Shown here in pieces: positions 8,441-16,635 of a stretch of DNA of 64,000 nucleotides; the first letter of the stretch is position 1, and each line of letters opens with the position of its first letter. This stretch comes from an uncultured Sulfitobacter sp. (GTDB lineage Bacteria > Pseudomonadota > Alphaproteobacteria > Rhodobacterales > Rhodobacteraceae), in NCBI RefSeq assembly GCF_947497275.1, contig NZ_CANMFS010000001.1:620001-684000 (forward strand). The letters are read 5' to 3'. Position numbers and translations under genes: made by a program. The notes below the pieces were generated by a model that was given only the letters and a program-made list of their open reading frames with translations, made no database searches and was not told the DNA's origin.

Positions 8441-10336
8441 ATGAGCAATCAATCCGATCCGGCGGGCCCGCAGAAGTTCGAGAGGTATTTGGTGCCCCTG
8501 CTGATCGGTCTTGCAGTTTTCATTTTTCTGTCCTCGCAGTTCCCGATTGGCGCAAATGATCCCCGAACGGTGACCTACACCGAAGTCAAATCCCGCATCG
8601 AGCGTGGTGATGTCAGCGCAGCGACGCTAGAGACAAACGCGATTGTCGTCGAGTTGCGCAATCCAACCGATACCGGGCAGGACAGGCTGCGCGCCATCAC
8701 ACCGCAGCAAACCGATCCTGAGCTGTTGCCGCTTCTCGAAGAGGCGGGTGTCACCATCACCGCCGAAGAGCCGCAATCCCCGTCCGTGCTGCTCGCGTTC
8801 CTGCCGTGGATTGCGATCGTTGCCTTCTATCTCTGGCTCAGCCGTCGGATGACGGGCGGCGGAATGGGCGGCGGCCTGCCGGGAGGCCTGGGTGATTTCA
8901 TGGACGGGCGCGCATCAAAGCCTACGGAACCCACCCGCAAGATCACCTTTGCGGACGTTGCCGGGCAGGACACAGCCAAACGCGAGGTGTCCGAACTGGT
9001 GGAATTCCTGCGCGATCCCGACCGGTTCCAGCGTGTCGGCGCGACGGTGCCGCACGGGGTGCTGCTGATGGGGCCACCGGGTACCGGCAAGACATTACTC
9101 GCGCGCGCGCTGGCAGGCGAGGCGGATGTGCCGTTCTTTTCCACCTCCGGATCAGAGTTCATCGAGGTATTCGTTGGCGTCGGCGCGGGCCGCGTACGCA
9201 AAATGTTCGAGGAGGCGCGCAAGAAGGCCCCAGCCATCATCTTTATCGACGAGTTGGACAGCATCGGACGCACCCGCGGCACCGGTCTGGGCGGTGGCCA
9301 CGACGAGCGCGAACAGACCCTTAATCAGATTCTCGCTGAACTCGACGGCTTTACCGCCCGCGAAGCGGTCGTGGTGCTGGCCGCGACCAACCGTCCGGAT
9401 GTTCTGGACCCGGCGCTGCTGCGGCCCGGGCGATTCGACCGGCACGTTACGCTGTCCTTGCCCGACAAGGTGGCGCGGAGGGCCATCCTTGATGTTCACG
9501 CCAAGAACCTGCCAATGTGTGCGGATGTCGATCTGGATCAGGTTGCGGCCGGCACGCCCGGATTTTCCGGCGCGGACCTGAAAAACCTGTTGAACGAGGC
9601 GGCAATTACAGCCGCGCGGCGGTCGGGGTCCGATATCGCCCCCGCCGATCTGGATGAAGCGCGCGACAAGGTGATGATGGGCACCCTGCGTACACTCGCG
9701 ATACAGCCCGACGAAAAGCACCGTCTTGCCGTGCACGAGGCAGGCCACACCGCTGCGGCGTATTATGATCCCGATGCAGATCCGCTTTACAAGGTCACAA
9801 TCATACCGCGAGGCCGTAGCCTTGGCAGCACCCATACGCTGCCGGAAAATGAACGCCATACGCTGCCCGAAGCTTATCTGCGGGGCCAGCTGACCACCCT
9901 GTTGGCGGGGCGGGCCGCCGAAAAACGGCTGCTGGGATCTGTCAGTTCCGGAGCCGATGACGATATTCGTCGGGCTACTGCATTGGCGCGCTCGATGGTG
10001 GCACGCTGGGGGATGGATCCCGATATCGGCCCGGTGGACCTGCGCGACAGTGACGAACACCCTTTTCTGGGGCAACAGATGGCCCAGCCTCGCGGGTTCG
10101 CCGACGAGACCGCCGGCCGTGTTGACCGGTCGGTCATGGCCTTGTTGCAGGCTGCGGAAACACAGGCCACTGCTTTGATCGACGCCCACCGCGACCAGAT
10201 CCGAATGCTGGTTGCGCGGCTGGAAGCCGAAGAAACACTGGATCTGGTCCAGATCAGGGAATGTCTGGACGAGGACCGGAAAGTACGGCCCTTCGTGGCA
10301 CCGGGCAAAGCCGCCGATCCCGAGACGGCCAGGTGA
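8441..10336 (+). CDS. ftsH: ATP-dependent zinc metalloprotease, FtsH family (accessory type)
   Basis: 631 residues from the ATG at 8441, chosen because GGAGAG precedes it at normal spacing. An upstream in-frame ATG at 8378 has no such site. Two membrane helices (about 16-33 and 117-134) flank a periplasmic segment. The AAA module shows Walker A GPPGTGKT (211-218), Walker B IIFIDELD (266-273) and the second region of homology ending in RPGRFDR. The zinc site HEAGH is at 432-436, and the third ligand is probably in the GADDDI segment. It degrades membrane and cytosolic proteins. The context (metal pump, Usp remnant, FNR operator) suggests an extra stress-linked FtsH rather than the main housekeeping copy. 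Confidence 0.93.
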   Translation: MSNQSDPAGPQKFERYLVPLLIGLAVFIFLSSQFPIGANDPRTVTYTEVKSRIERGDVSAATLETNAIVVELRNPTDTGQDRLRAITPQQTDPELLPLLEEAGVTITAEEPQSPSVLLAFLPWIAIVAFYLWLSRRMTGGGMGGGLPGGLGDFMDGRASKPTEPTRKITFADVAGQDTAKREVSELVEFLRDPDRFQRVGATVPHGVLLMGPPGTGKTLLARALAGEADVPFFSTSGSEFIEVFVGVGAGRVRKMFEEARKKAPAIIFIDELDSIGRTRGTGLGGGHDEREQTLNQILAELDGFTAREAVVVLAATNRPDVLDPALLRPGRFDRHVTLSLPDKVARRAILDVHAKNLPMCADVDLDQVAAGTPGFSGADLKNLLNEAAITAARRSGSDIAPADLDEARDKVMMGTLRTLAIQPDEKHRLAVHEAGHTAAAYYDPDADPLYKVTIIPRGRSLGSTHTLPENERHTLPEAYLRGQLTTLLAGRAAEKRLLGSVSSGADDDIRRATALARSMVARWGMDPDIGPVDLRDSDEHPFLGQQMAQPRGFADETAGRVDRSVMALLQAAETQATALIDAHRDQIRMLVARLEAEETLDLVQIRECLDEDRKVRPFVAPGKAADPETAR

Positions 10337-10430
10337 TACAGCCCGCGGTGGGGCCGGTTTGGGCGGGGGTCCGTTGACCATGGCGCGTACTGTCCCGGAA
10401 CCGTAGCAGCACCTTTGCGAAAGGCTGATC

Positions 10431-10709
10431 ATGCCAAACCCCGGCCTCAGTTTTCACAGCGCTGCCCGGTCCGTTGCAGGTTCCTGTTTTCGGCTGGAGA
10501 CGGATCACGGTCAGATTCTGATCAATCGCGATGGATTCCAGGGGGCGAAAAGTGAAGAGGAGTTGTACTTGCACGCTTTTTCCTTTGATCCGCAGAAGGA
10601 AACGGCAATAGATTCTCAGCCTGCGTACATCGACTATTCCGCTCTGTTGCCCAGACGAATGCGTGAAAGCTTCCCGGACCGCGTCGATTCAGGGGGTGCC
10701 GAGAAATGA
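10431..10709 (+). pseudogene. Truncated MBL-fold metallohydrolase (N-terminal remnant)
   Basis: The 92-residue frame begins like the RNA-processing/CPSF-type MBL-fold hydrolases: LSFHSAARSVAGSCFRLET, then DHGQILIN, DGFQGAKSEEEL and a LLPRRMRESFPD-like piece. Where the metal-binding HAHIDHSG motif should be, it reads PAYIDYSA, so the zinc ligands are lost. It then stops after about one fifth of the normal length (usually about 450 residues). This is a dead fragment following ftsH. Relatives of this hydrolase commonly accompany FtsH and P-type ATPase genes in such islands. Confidence 0.7.
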
Positions 10710-11348
10710 TTTTGCCGGTGTAGTGCTCCCCGACTGCGTCCATATTCAGTTAATCTAGGTCGTGCAATAGAGGCGCCATAGAGCTTGTCGACTGCCTCAA
10801 CGCCCGCCGGCCGCTGCGCCGCGACTGGGTGCTATCCTCGACGTGGCCAAAGTGTGCCGACCGATTCTTGATGAGAGTTTCGAGTTGACCGCGCATGGTG
10901 CGAACCATCTTTCCATTCCGACGCCGCCCCGCCCGTCGGCGGACCGGGTGGTCAGGTTGGACTGGCACAACGACGGTCGTTCGACTTCAACGAAGCGTTG
11001 CTCAGCAGCGCCGATGAAAAATTACGTGACTTACTGAAGCGCAGGCTGAACGACGAGCAGGACACGGGACGCCGCCGCTACAAGACGGTGCGGTATCGTC
11101 GTCTCTGGCTCGAGGTATGCTGATTGCAGCGCCTAAAGCCGCACGATGATTTAAGGCGATTCTCGACGGATCTACTATAAATTCGGTAATCATAGACTGA
11201 GATTTTCAGCCGGATTACAGTCAAAGAGCTCTTAGGTGGTCTAAACTATTGAGATCATGTCGATCTTCATACGGTGGCCACCACTGCAAGTGGATATTCG
11301 TCCCCCCATCTGCGCGGGTCTCGGAGAGATAACCCTTGCGTCATATCT
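10710..11348. other. Gene-poor stretch after the stress island
   Basis: 639 bp without a gene I can support. One plus-strand frame ending at 11123 codes for a highly charged segment (DEKLRDLLKRRLNDEQDTG) and may be the tail of a lost gene, but it has no start and I do not recognise it. Local base composition becomes AT-richer from about 11140. Confidence 0.45.
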
Positions 11349-12299
11349 TTACGGGTTCTCAGCATCTGTCGGCTGTTCATCTGTCTTCGAACCGCGAGAT
11401 TTTGCCGCAGATCCGGCGGAGCCCGGGATGATCTGGCTTATCGAGGCCAGAACCGAAAAGATGACTGCCATCGCCAGCAGCAAAGGGCTGGAAATCGCCA
11501 CGTCGACCCAATCGGGTTCAATCAAAACAGGTTGATCCAGGCCGAAATGACGGACCGACAGAGCCGTATTCCCAAGCTCAGAGATCATCGTAACTGCAAA
11601 ACCACCTTGCTCGGCGGGAATGACATGGCCGTAGACTTTCGCGGGCGTTCCGTCCGCGACGATCGCGACTTTGGATCCGGTCGAAAGCTCACCTGACTTC
11701 ACCACTTCGGTCAGCGACCGAAAGAAAGAAGTAACGACACCGGCCTCCCGTGCCTCCCACCGGCCATCATGCAGGAAATTCGCAGTACCCACCTGCATGT
11801 CCTGTCCGACAATGACCGATGCCCGAAAGGTCAAGGCGCCGGTATCGCGCCAGGCGGCCCTGGACATGATGAGCACACCATTCGGCGCGTTTGCCATCCC
11901 GCCGGGTTCGACAATAGCGATCTCAAGACCTCCGTCATCGCGGCTGTAGAGATTGACAACGGTATTTTCTGACCAGTTCAGGATCCACTCGCGCGCGGAG
12001 CCTTTCGGCGAAGACGCCTGACCGCAGGTCGCATCAGGTATCAGAGACGGTGCATCCAGCGGTTCGCACAGGAGAGCATTCGGCAATCGCCATATGTTCT
12101 GTCCTTCACTGAATGAAATCTGCATCCCACCGGTCCGGGCTTCGACCAGAAAACTCCGGCTCGAGCCAAAGATGATCAGGGACAAGAACAAGGTGACGAC
12201 GATCAGAACGAAAAACGGCAGCGACCGGCGATACAAATACGTGCGGCCGTGCGCCAGAAACCTCATGTTCTTGATCCCGTCCCCGAATTGCCCATGCAT
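11349..12299 (-). CDS. Membrane protein of unknown function with large extracytoplasmic domain
   Basis: 316 residues that I do not recognise. A basic N-terminus is followed by a transmembrane helix at about 28-46, roughly 220 residues of beta-rich, probably periplasmic sequence, and a second helix at about 267-290 with a polar cytoplasmic tail. It starts 6 bp after the preceding minus-strand secreted-protein gene, so the two form a likely operon. An internal ATG at 12266 is preceded by a better GGGA site, so the true protein may be 11 residues shorter. Its helix-domain-helix layout would suit a membrane partner or sensor for the neighbouring secreted proteins. Confidence 0.7.
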   Translation of the reverse strand: MHGQFGDGIKNMRFLAHGRTYLYRRSLPFFVLIVVTLFLSLIIFGSSRSFLVEARTGGMQISFSEGQNIWRLPNALLCEPLDAPSLIPDATCGQASSPKGSAREWILNWSENTVVNLYSRDDGGLEIAIVEPGGMANAPNGVLIMSRAAWRDTGALTFRASVIVGQDMQVGTANFLHDGRWEAREAGVVTSFFRSLTEVVKSGELSTGSKVAIVADGTPAKVYGHVIPAEQGGFAVTMISELGNTALSVRHFGLDQPVLIEPDWVDVAISSPLLLAMAVIFSVLASISQIIPGSAGSAAKSRGSKTDEQPTDAENP

Positions 12300-12305
12300 C
12301 TGCGA

Positions 12306-12992
12306 TCAGTCGCCAGGAAACCAGAGGATGATCGAAGTCGGCGGCACAGCCTTGCCTTTGACGATCCGCAATAATTGAACCTCGGTCGCACCGGCGGCGT
12401 GCACGTTTGCAAGCGGGCATCGGGTGTCGTAGGCGGATCGCCCATCGAGCGTCACTGGATCGCAGCGAACCGGTATCGTTGAATCCCCCACATAGGCGAA
12501 CACCGCGTCCGCCTGGAACGAGTTGACCAGAATGGCGGCGGATGCGCCATCTCCTCTGTTCCACCGGGCCATTGCGGCCTCTTCAGCCTGATGATCGCAA
12601 CCGCCCCGCGACAGGCGGACTCCGATCGCGTCTTGCCGGACCTGCCGAAGTTTGTCGTTGTACCGTGTAGGATAGGGCAATTCGGCCTGCCCACCCTGCC
12701 AATCACCGGAGACCTGATACTCATTTGTCGCTTCATAAAGCCCGTCCACCGCGACGACCCGCGCACAGACGGTTTCTCCGGCCCAGGCTGACGGTATGTG
12801 GGCTTCCATTGTAATCGCATCCGCCGAAAGCCCCTGTTGCTGGACACCGGTGATCAGGCTTCCGGAAATTCGAGCCGACGGAAGCACTTCTTCATGAAAC
12901 GGATCAGTTGCAAGCCGAAGCGTTTCCGCCTTCAATGGCGCGGCGGACAGAACAGCCAAGAGAAGAATTGTGCCGATGAAACGACGAAACAT
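12306..12992 (-). CDS. Secreted protein of unknown function
   Basis: 228 residues with a clean signal peptide (residues 1-22, ending PLKA). I chose the ATG at 12992 because AAGGA precedes it by 7 bases and because longer starts put the signal peptide inside the protein. The mature part has four cysteines (76, 132, 177, 192), which could form two disulphides in the periplasm. No known domain is recognised. The gene is divergent to the trypsin-like gene at 12976, and their first 17 bp overlap head to head. It is followed after 6 bp by the membrane protein gene ending at 11349. Confidence 0.75.
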   Translation of the reverse strand: MFRRFIGTILLLAVLSAAPLKAETLRLATDPFHEEVLPSARISGSLITGVQQQGLSADAITMEAHIPSAWAGETVCARVVAVDGLYEATNEYQVSGDWQGGQAELPYPTRYNDKLRQVRQDAIGVRLSRGGCDHQAEEAAMARWNRGDGASAAILVNSFQADAVFAYVGDSTIPVRCDPVTLDGRSAYDTRCPLANVHAAGATEVQLLRIVKGKAVPPTSIILWFPGD

Positions 12993-14052
12993 TCTGAAAA
13001 TCCTTTTCTGCATTCTTACTTTATCGACAATCTCCGGAATTTCCAGTCTCGCGACTGCGCAATCTGTCCGTATCCAGAACGGTTTGGGACAGTGGGGATA
13101 CGGTTGGATGTTCAATCACGCCGGAAACTGTTACGTGGCCCTCCCCGCCCATGTAGCCGGTCCGTTGCCAAAAGTCACAGTCGCGACGGCTGCTCCGGTA
13201 GTCAGTGATCAGGCAACTGTCCAGAAACCGTTCTGGGAAGGGGTCGACCTGGCTGTCGCGGTCATGGATCGCGGTGCGCTGAGCGAACGGTGCACCGCAT
13301 CGCTGAGCGATTTGGAGCCCACGCGACGGACGCGCGGTGCCGCAGAAGCGCTGCTACTGCGCATCACGCCCCTGGGCGAGGAAGAACGTCTGCCGGTCCG
13401 CGTGCTCGAACGGGGCTATCTTTCATTTACCGGCGAGATTGCTGATGGGGGAGACGTGATCGGGCAGGGGACGTCGGGCGCGTTTGCCTTTTCCGGCGCC
13501 AGGCCAATCGGCATGGCAATCACCTCCGACGACCCGTCGCGCGCGCTGTTCATGCGGGCCGAGGAAATCGCCATCAACCTCGGACGCTACCTCTCGGATC
13601 AGGGGAATGCCTTTCGCGTCGCACAACCTGCTGCCAATGTCCCGATCCGGGCCTCCGAAGGGCTGCCGATCCGACAGGTTATCGCCAATTCGCCCCCGAC
13701 GCTGCCGCAGTTTGCGCCCGAAAACCTGCTTGGTGACGGGTTCTATGTCACGCGACCCTCGGGCATGATCGAGATCACGCTGAGGTTGGGGGGCGCAGGC
13801 CCGAATGCTGTTCACCGCGTACGGCTGACCGCCCCCACGGAGGGATACGCGATACCGCGGGCCATTGCCGTGTACCTCGATGCGGGAGAAGACGGCGACC
13901 GGTTCAGGTTCTGGACCCAGGGTCAAATGACCCCTGACGGCGCGTTCGATACCGGGCCGCTAGCACCGCGCAACGCGAGATGGGTGCGTCTGGTCCTGCG
14001 CAGCGCCTGGAGCGAAGGGGATGTTGGGCTCGACAGTCTCACTGTAGAATAA
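12976..14052 (+). CDS. Secreted trypsin-like serine protease with C-terminal discoidin-like domain
   Basis: 358 residues with a signal peptide at about 1-29. The first half looks like a trypsin-fold protease. A candidate catalytic His59 lies in ALPAHV (TAAHV in classical members), Asp91 in GVDLAV and Ser167 in GQGTSGA, followed by a PIGMAI strand as in the usual GDSGG-to-VGI region. The second half (about 235-358) is a beta-sandwich of F5/8-C or discoidin type (ENLLGDGFY at its start, RWVRLVLRSAW near the end), usually a ligand-binding module. The AAGAGAAG site precedes ATG 12976; an in-frame GTG at 12970 is an alternative. Function is inferred from the motifs. It could be an inactive homologue. 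Confidence 0.7.
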   Translation: MKRRNILKILFCILTLSTISGISSLATAQSVRIQNGLGQWGYGWMFNHAGNCYVALPAHVAGPLPKVTVATAAPVVSDQATVQKPFWEGVDLAVAVMDRGALSERCTASLSDLEPTRRTRGAAEALLLRITPLGEEERLPVRVLERGYLSFTGEIADGGDVIGQGTSGAFAFSGARPIGMAITSDDPSRALFMRAEEIAINLGRYLSDQGNAFRVAQPAANVPIRASEGLPIRQVIANSPPTLPQFAPENLLGDGFYVTRPSGMIEITLRLGGAGPNAVHRVRLTAPTEGYAIPRAIAVYLDAGEDGDRFRFWTQGQMTPDGAFDTGPLAPRNARWVRLVLRSAWSEGDVGLDSLTVE

Positions 14053-14054
14053 GG

Positions 14055-14687
14055 TCAGTCGCTCAGCCTCAGCGTTGTCGGAAAGCTTCCAGTCACATTT
14101 GCGACGGAAGTTGCGCCGGTCAGCGACCCATCTTCGGAGAAAAAAAGGTTGCTGCGGGTGAAGTAATTCTTGTTGCTCTCATTGACTTTCGTGATCGAGA
14201 GGCCGGTCGGGCTGACGTCAATGGCACACCGTTCCGAACCTGTCCGAAGAAAGCAGTTCTGATCTGGATCGAACGTGCCGACATTTACTGAATACGTCGC
14301 AGCTCCGTTCGGTAACACGGTGCCACTTGTCGCATATCTGAAATACTCCTCGAACTTCTCGTCCGCGCCTTGAGAGGCATCAACCTTTAGCAGCAGGGTG
14401 GGCCGGGACCGCAAAAACCCCAGAACGGCCGTACGCCGTATTTCCGGCATCGCCGACTGCAAACCGAAATCCACCGCACTCTGCATCAGATGCGGCTCGC
14501 CACTCTCGATCATCAACTCCATCGCCGCCATCGACCGAACCGGGTCGGGATCGTTCAACAAGGCCTGAATGGGATCAAACGCCGCTGCACGCTTGTCGAC
14601 GAGCGCTTTCAACTCATTCGGTGTCAGCGCCACGGCAGACGTACCGATACTCAGCGCGGCCAAAACGGGTAACAATCTTTTCATCAT
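14055..14687 (-). CDS. Secreted protein, tandem paralogue 1 (HEAT-like N-terminal region)
   Basis: 210 residues from ATG 14687, preceded by AAAGGA. A second ATG directly follows. There is a signal peptide at about 1-20. The mature protein opens with an alpha-helical stretch containing LLNDPDPVRSMAAMELMIES, similar to a HEAT-like repeat, then a beta-rich C-terminal half with a cysteine pair (CFL and CAIDV) and the conserved end SEDGSLTG. It shares this whole plan with the next gene upstream (14720-15337), so the two are a duplicated pair. Function unknown. It converges on the protease gene with a 2 bp gap. Confidence 0.75.
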   Translation of the reverse strand: MMKRLLPVLAALSIGTSAVALTPNELKALVDKRAAAFDPIQALLNDPDPVRSMAAMELMIESGEPHLMQSAVDFGLQSAMPEIRRTAVLGFLRSRPTLLLKVDASQGADEKFEEYFRYATSGTVLPNGAATYSVNVGTFDPDQNCFLRTGSERCAIDVSPTGLSITKVNESNKNYFTRSNLFFSEDGSLTGATSVANVTGSFPTTLRLSD

Positions 14688-14719
14688 CGTATTCCTTTGT
14701 TTTCCAACATCGCAGTCGC

Positions 14720-15337
14720 TCAGTCGAGCAGCTGAATCCTGATCGGATAGCGGTCGTTGCTGACAAGAACGCTGCCGATCAAATTGCCGTCTTCCGATAC
14801 GGTTACCGCGCCACGAAAAGAATAGTTGAAGTCGCCGTGCAGGAAGATGCCGTTTGCATTCACCGTGGCCGCGCACTCATCCTTGTCGGCCATCAAGGTG
14901 CACTCCTTGGCGTCGTCATACTGTCCGAGCTGCCAACGCGCATGGATCATCCCATCGTCGGTAAATGTGCCGCCCATTCTTCTGCCGATATCCTTCATAC
15001 CGGGAGAAAGACCGTCGGAACCATCGAAAGTAACAAGCAGGCGCGGGGACGTGCGCAGGTATGCTTCAAACGCCGCGGTCCGCACCGCCTCATTCGCGGA
15101 CAGCAGCCCATGCTCTAGCGCGATGTCGATCAGCTCCCTGTCTCCACTTTCCATCATGATACGCATTGCGCCGACGCTGCGGGCAGGATCGGGGTCGTTC
15201 AACAGGCTGGCATAGGGATTGGGCGTCGCCGCCTGTTCGTCGAGCATCCTTGCGATGTCTTCGGGTGACAGCGATTGCGCATGTGCGAAGACAGGCAAGA
15301 TGAAGACGGCAAGTGCCGAGATGAAATTAGGTCTCAT
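14720..15337 (-). CDS. Secreted protein, tandem paralogue 2 (HEAT-like N-terminal region)
   Basis: 205 residues with a signal peptide ending at AHA (about residue 20). It is clearly homologous along its length to the protein encoded at 14055-14687. Both have LLNDPDP-RS, AM--M-ESG, a DxSxG loop, a two-cysteine segment (here CTL and CAATV), SEDG-L-G and a final L-D. The divergence between the copies indicates an old duplication. I know of no function. The shared cysteines and the signal peptide place it in the periplasm or outside the cell. Confidence 0.75.
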   Translation of the reverse strand: MRPNFISALAVFILPVFAHAQSLSPEDIARMLDEQAATPNPYASLLNDPDPARSVGAMRIMMESGDRELIDIALEHGLLSANEAVRTAAFEAYLRTSPRLLVTFDGSDGLSPGMKDIGRRMGGTFTDDGMIHARWQLGQYDDAKECTLMADKDECAATVNANGIFLHGDFNYSFRGAVTVSEDGNLIGSVLVSNDRYPIRIQLLD

Positions 15338-15353
15338 GGGGTCTTTCCCTCAA

Positions 15354-15590
15354 TTAATTGATTGTCTCTATGATTTTAGGCGAAGACGCGGCCAGCCGGT
15401 AAACAGTAGCCTGTTCCGGGACGGAGCCGCCTTCGCCAATCTGTAAATTTGCTTTCATAAATATCGGATCAGCAGTCTGGATGAAGTCACTTTCTGTATT
15501 CACGATGATCGCGCATTGTGCTTCGAAACTAGGAGACCGCGCCCCAGCGGGCAAAGCGAGGCAGGCAAGAACGGCGATAAAACGATACAC
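15354..15590 (-). CDS. Small secreted protein of unknown function
   Basis: 78 residues. The N-terminus (MYRFIAVLACLALPAGA) is a good signal peptide, leaving a mature protein of about 60 residues with one cysteine. It lies 16 bp upstream of the tandem secreted paralogues on the same strand and is probably the first gene of that group. No domain is recognised. It is supported only by the signal peptide and the context. Confidence 0.55.
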   Translation of the reverse strand: MYRFIAVLACLALPAGARSPSFEAQCAIIVNTESDFIQTADPIFMKANLQIGEGGSVPEQATVYRLAASSPKIIETIN

Positions 15591-16635
15591 GATTATTCCT
15601 CTGGATGCTTAGGAAGGATGTCTCGACATGTTTGCTACGGTCAACATGAAAATACTTACGCGACAACAATGCTTCATAATGCACAGTTGGCCCTCTCTGT
15701 GATGATCTGAGAGACTTTGGACGCGGCATTCGCAGAGAACAGAACCTCCACGACGCGGGTCCGGCCTTGTGTAAAACCTGTTCAGAAGGGTTTTCCGATG
15801 GTCCCTGAAACTGGTGGAGAGAGGACCACGTATGCGGGGCGATTCGTCACAACGTGGCACGGCCGGACCTGTTTTCACCTCCAGTGCAGTGGTTCAGGCA
15901 AGATTGTTTCAGCTCCGTGACGGCAGAAACCGAAGAATTCCTGCCGGGCCGGACCGTGGCTCGCGCTCGCGTCGCGGGCCACATTGTTGCAATTGTAGAA
16001 ACAGTTTAAGCGCGCGATTCAACCATGCCGAGAAGCCGTTAGTGCGAGTACCATGATTCATGGATGCGCCGAAGATGCATCCGAAAAGGTATTGGAAACA
16101 ATGGCCTCACACCAAGGCGTTCGGAATTGCGAACTGCTAGTACGGTAAACGGGAGCTTTCATAAGCTGTGACACTTTTTTGCCATTTTTCCCTTTGTCTG
16201 GTGCAGTTGCTTGGCTATCTATGGTTTTGCCCACTGGGGGGCGACGATTAATGGTCTCGGGGGCGGCCGCACAAGGACTGCATCGGCGGATGCGGAAGAG
16301 GTGTATGGGCCGCATGTTTGCGACTGATACGATAGAAATGCGGCGCGCAAAACGCGTTTCGCAGTGCGGCATCCAATGCCGTTTTCTCTTTCTCTCCAGA
16401 ATTTCGCCGTGCTGCGTGCGCGCCGCTTCGTGCCTGTTTGGGTGTCGCTGCGCGGGGATGAACGAATTTTTACGGAGACGACCAGTTGAAACCAGTCAGG
16501 AACGGCAGCACACCGATTTGTACCGACGTGACAAGACCCTTTCGCGTGCACCGCGGCCCGGATTACCCAGTTTCCATCTCTTCGAAATCGGCCGCAGTAC
16601 GCGCCGCAGGCAACGGCGCATAGGAGCCTTTCAGG
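15591..16635. other. Gene-poor stretch before the large RTX gene
   Basis: 1045 bp with only short, low-quality open frames on both strands, none with a domain I know. There is a small palindrome around 16050 (CATGATTCATG). Composition is less GC-rich and more irregular than in the flanking genes, as expected for a region of past insertion or gene loss. The RTX promoter must lie near its right end. GGAG lies 8 bases before the ATG at 16636. Confidence 0.5.

Noticed and set aside
9152..10432. A 426-residue frame antisense to ftsH
   Set aside because: Shadow frame. The sense strand holds Walker and HEAGH motifs.
10980..11123. Short charged frame (DEKLRDLLKRRLNDEQ)
   Set aside because: No start, no ribosome site and no family recognised. 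Possibly the tail of a lost gene.
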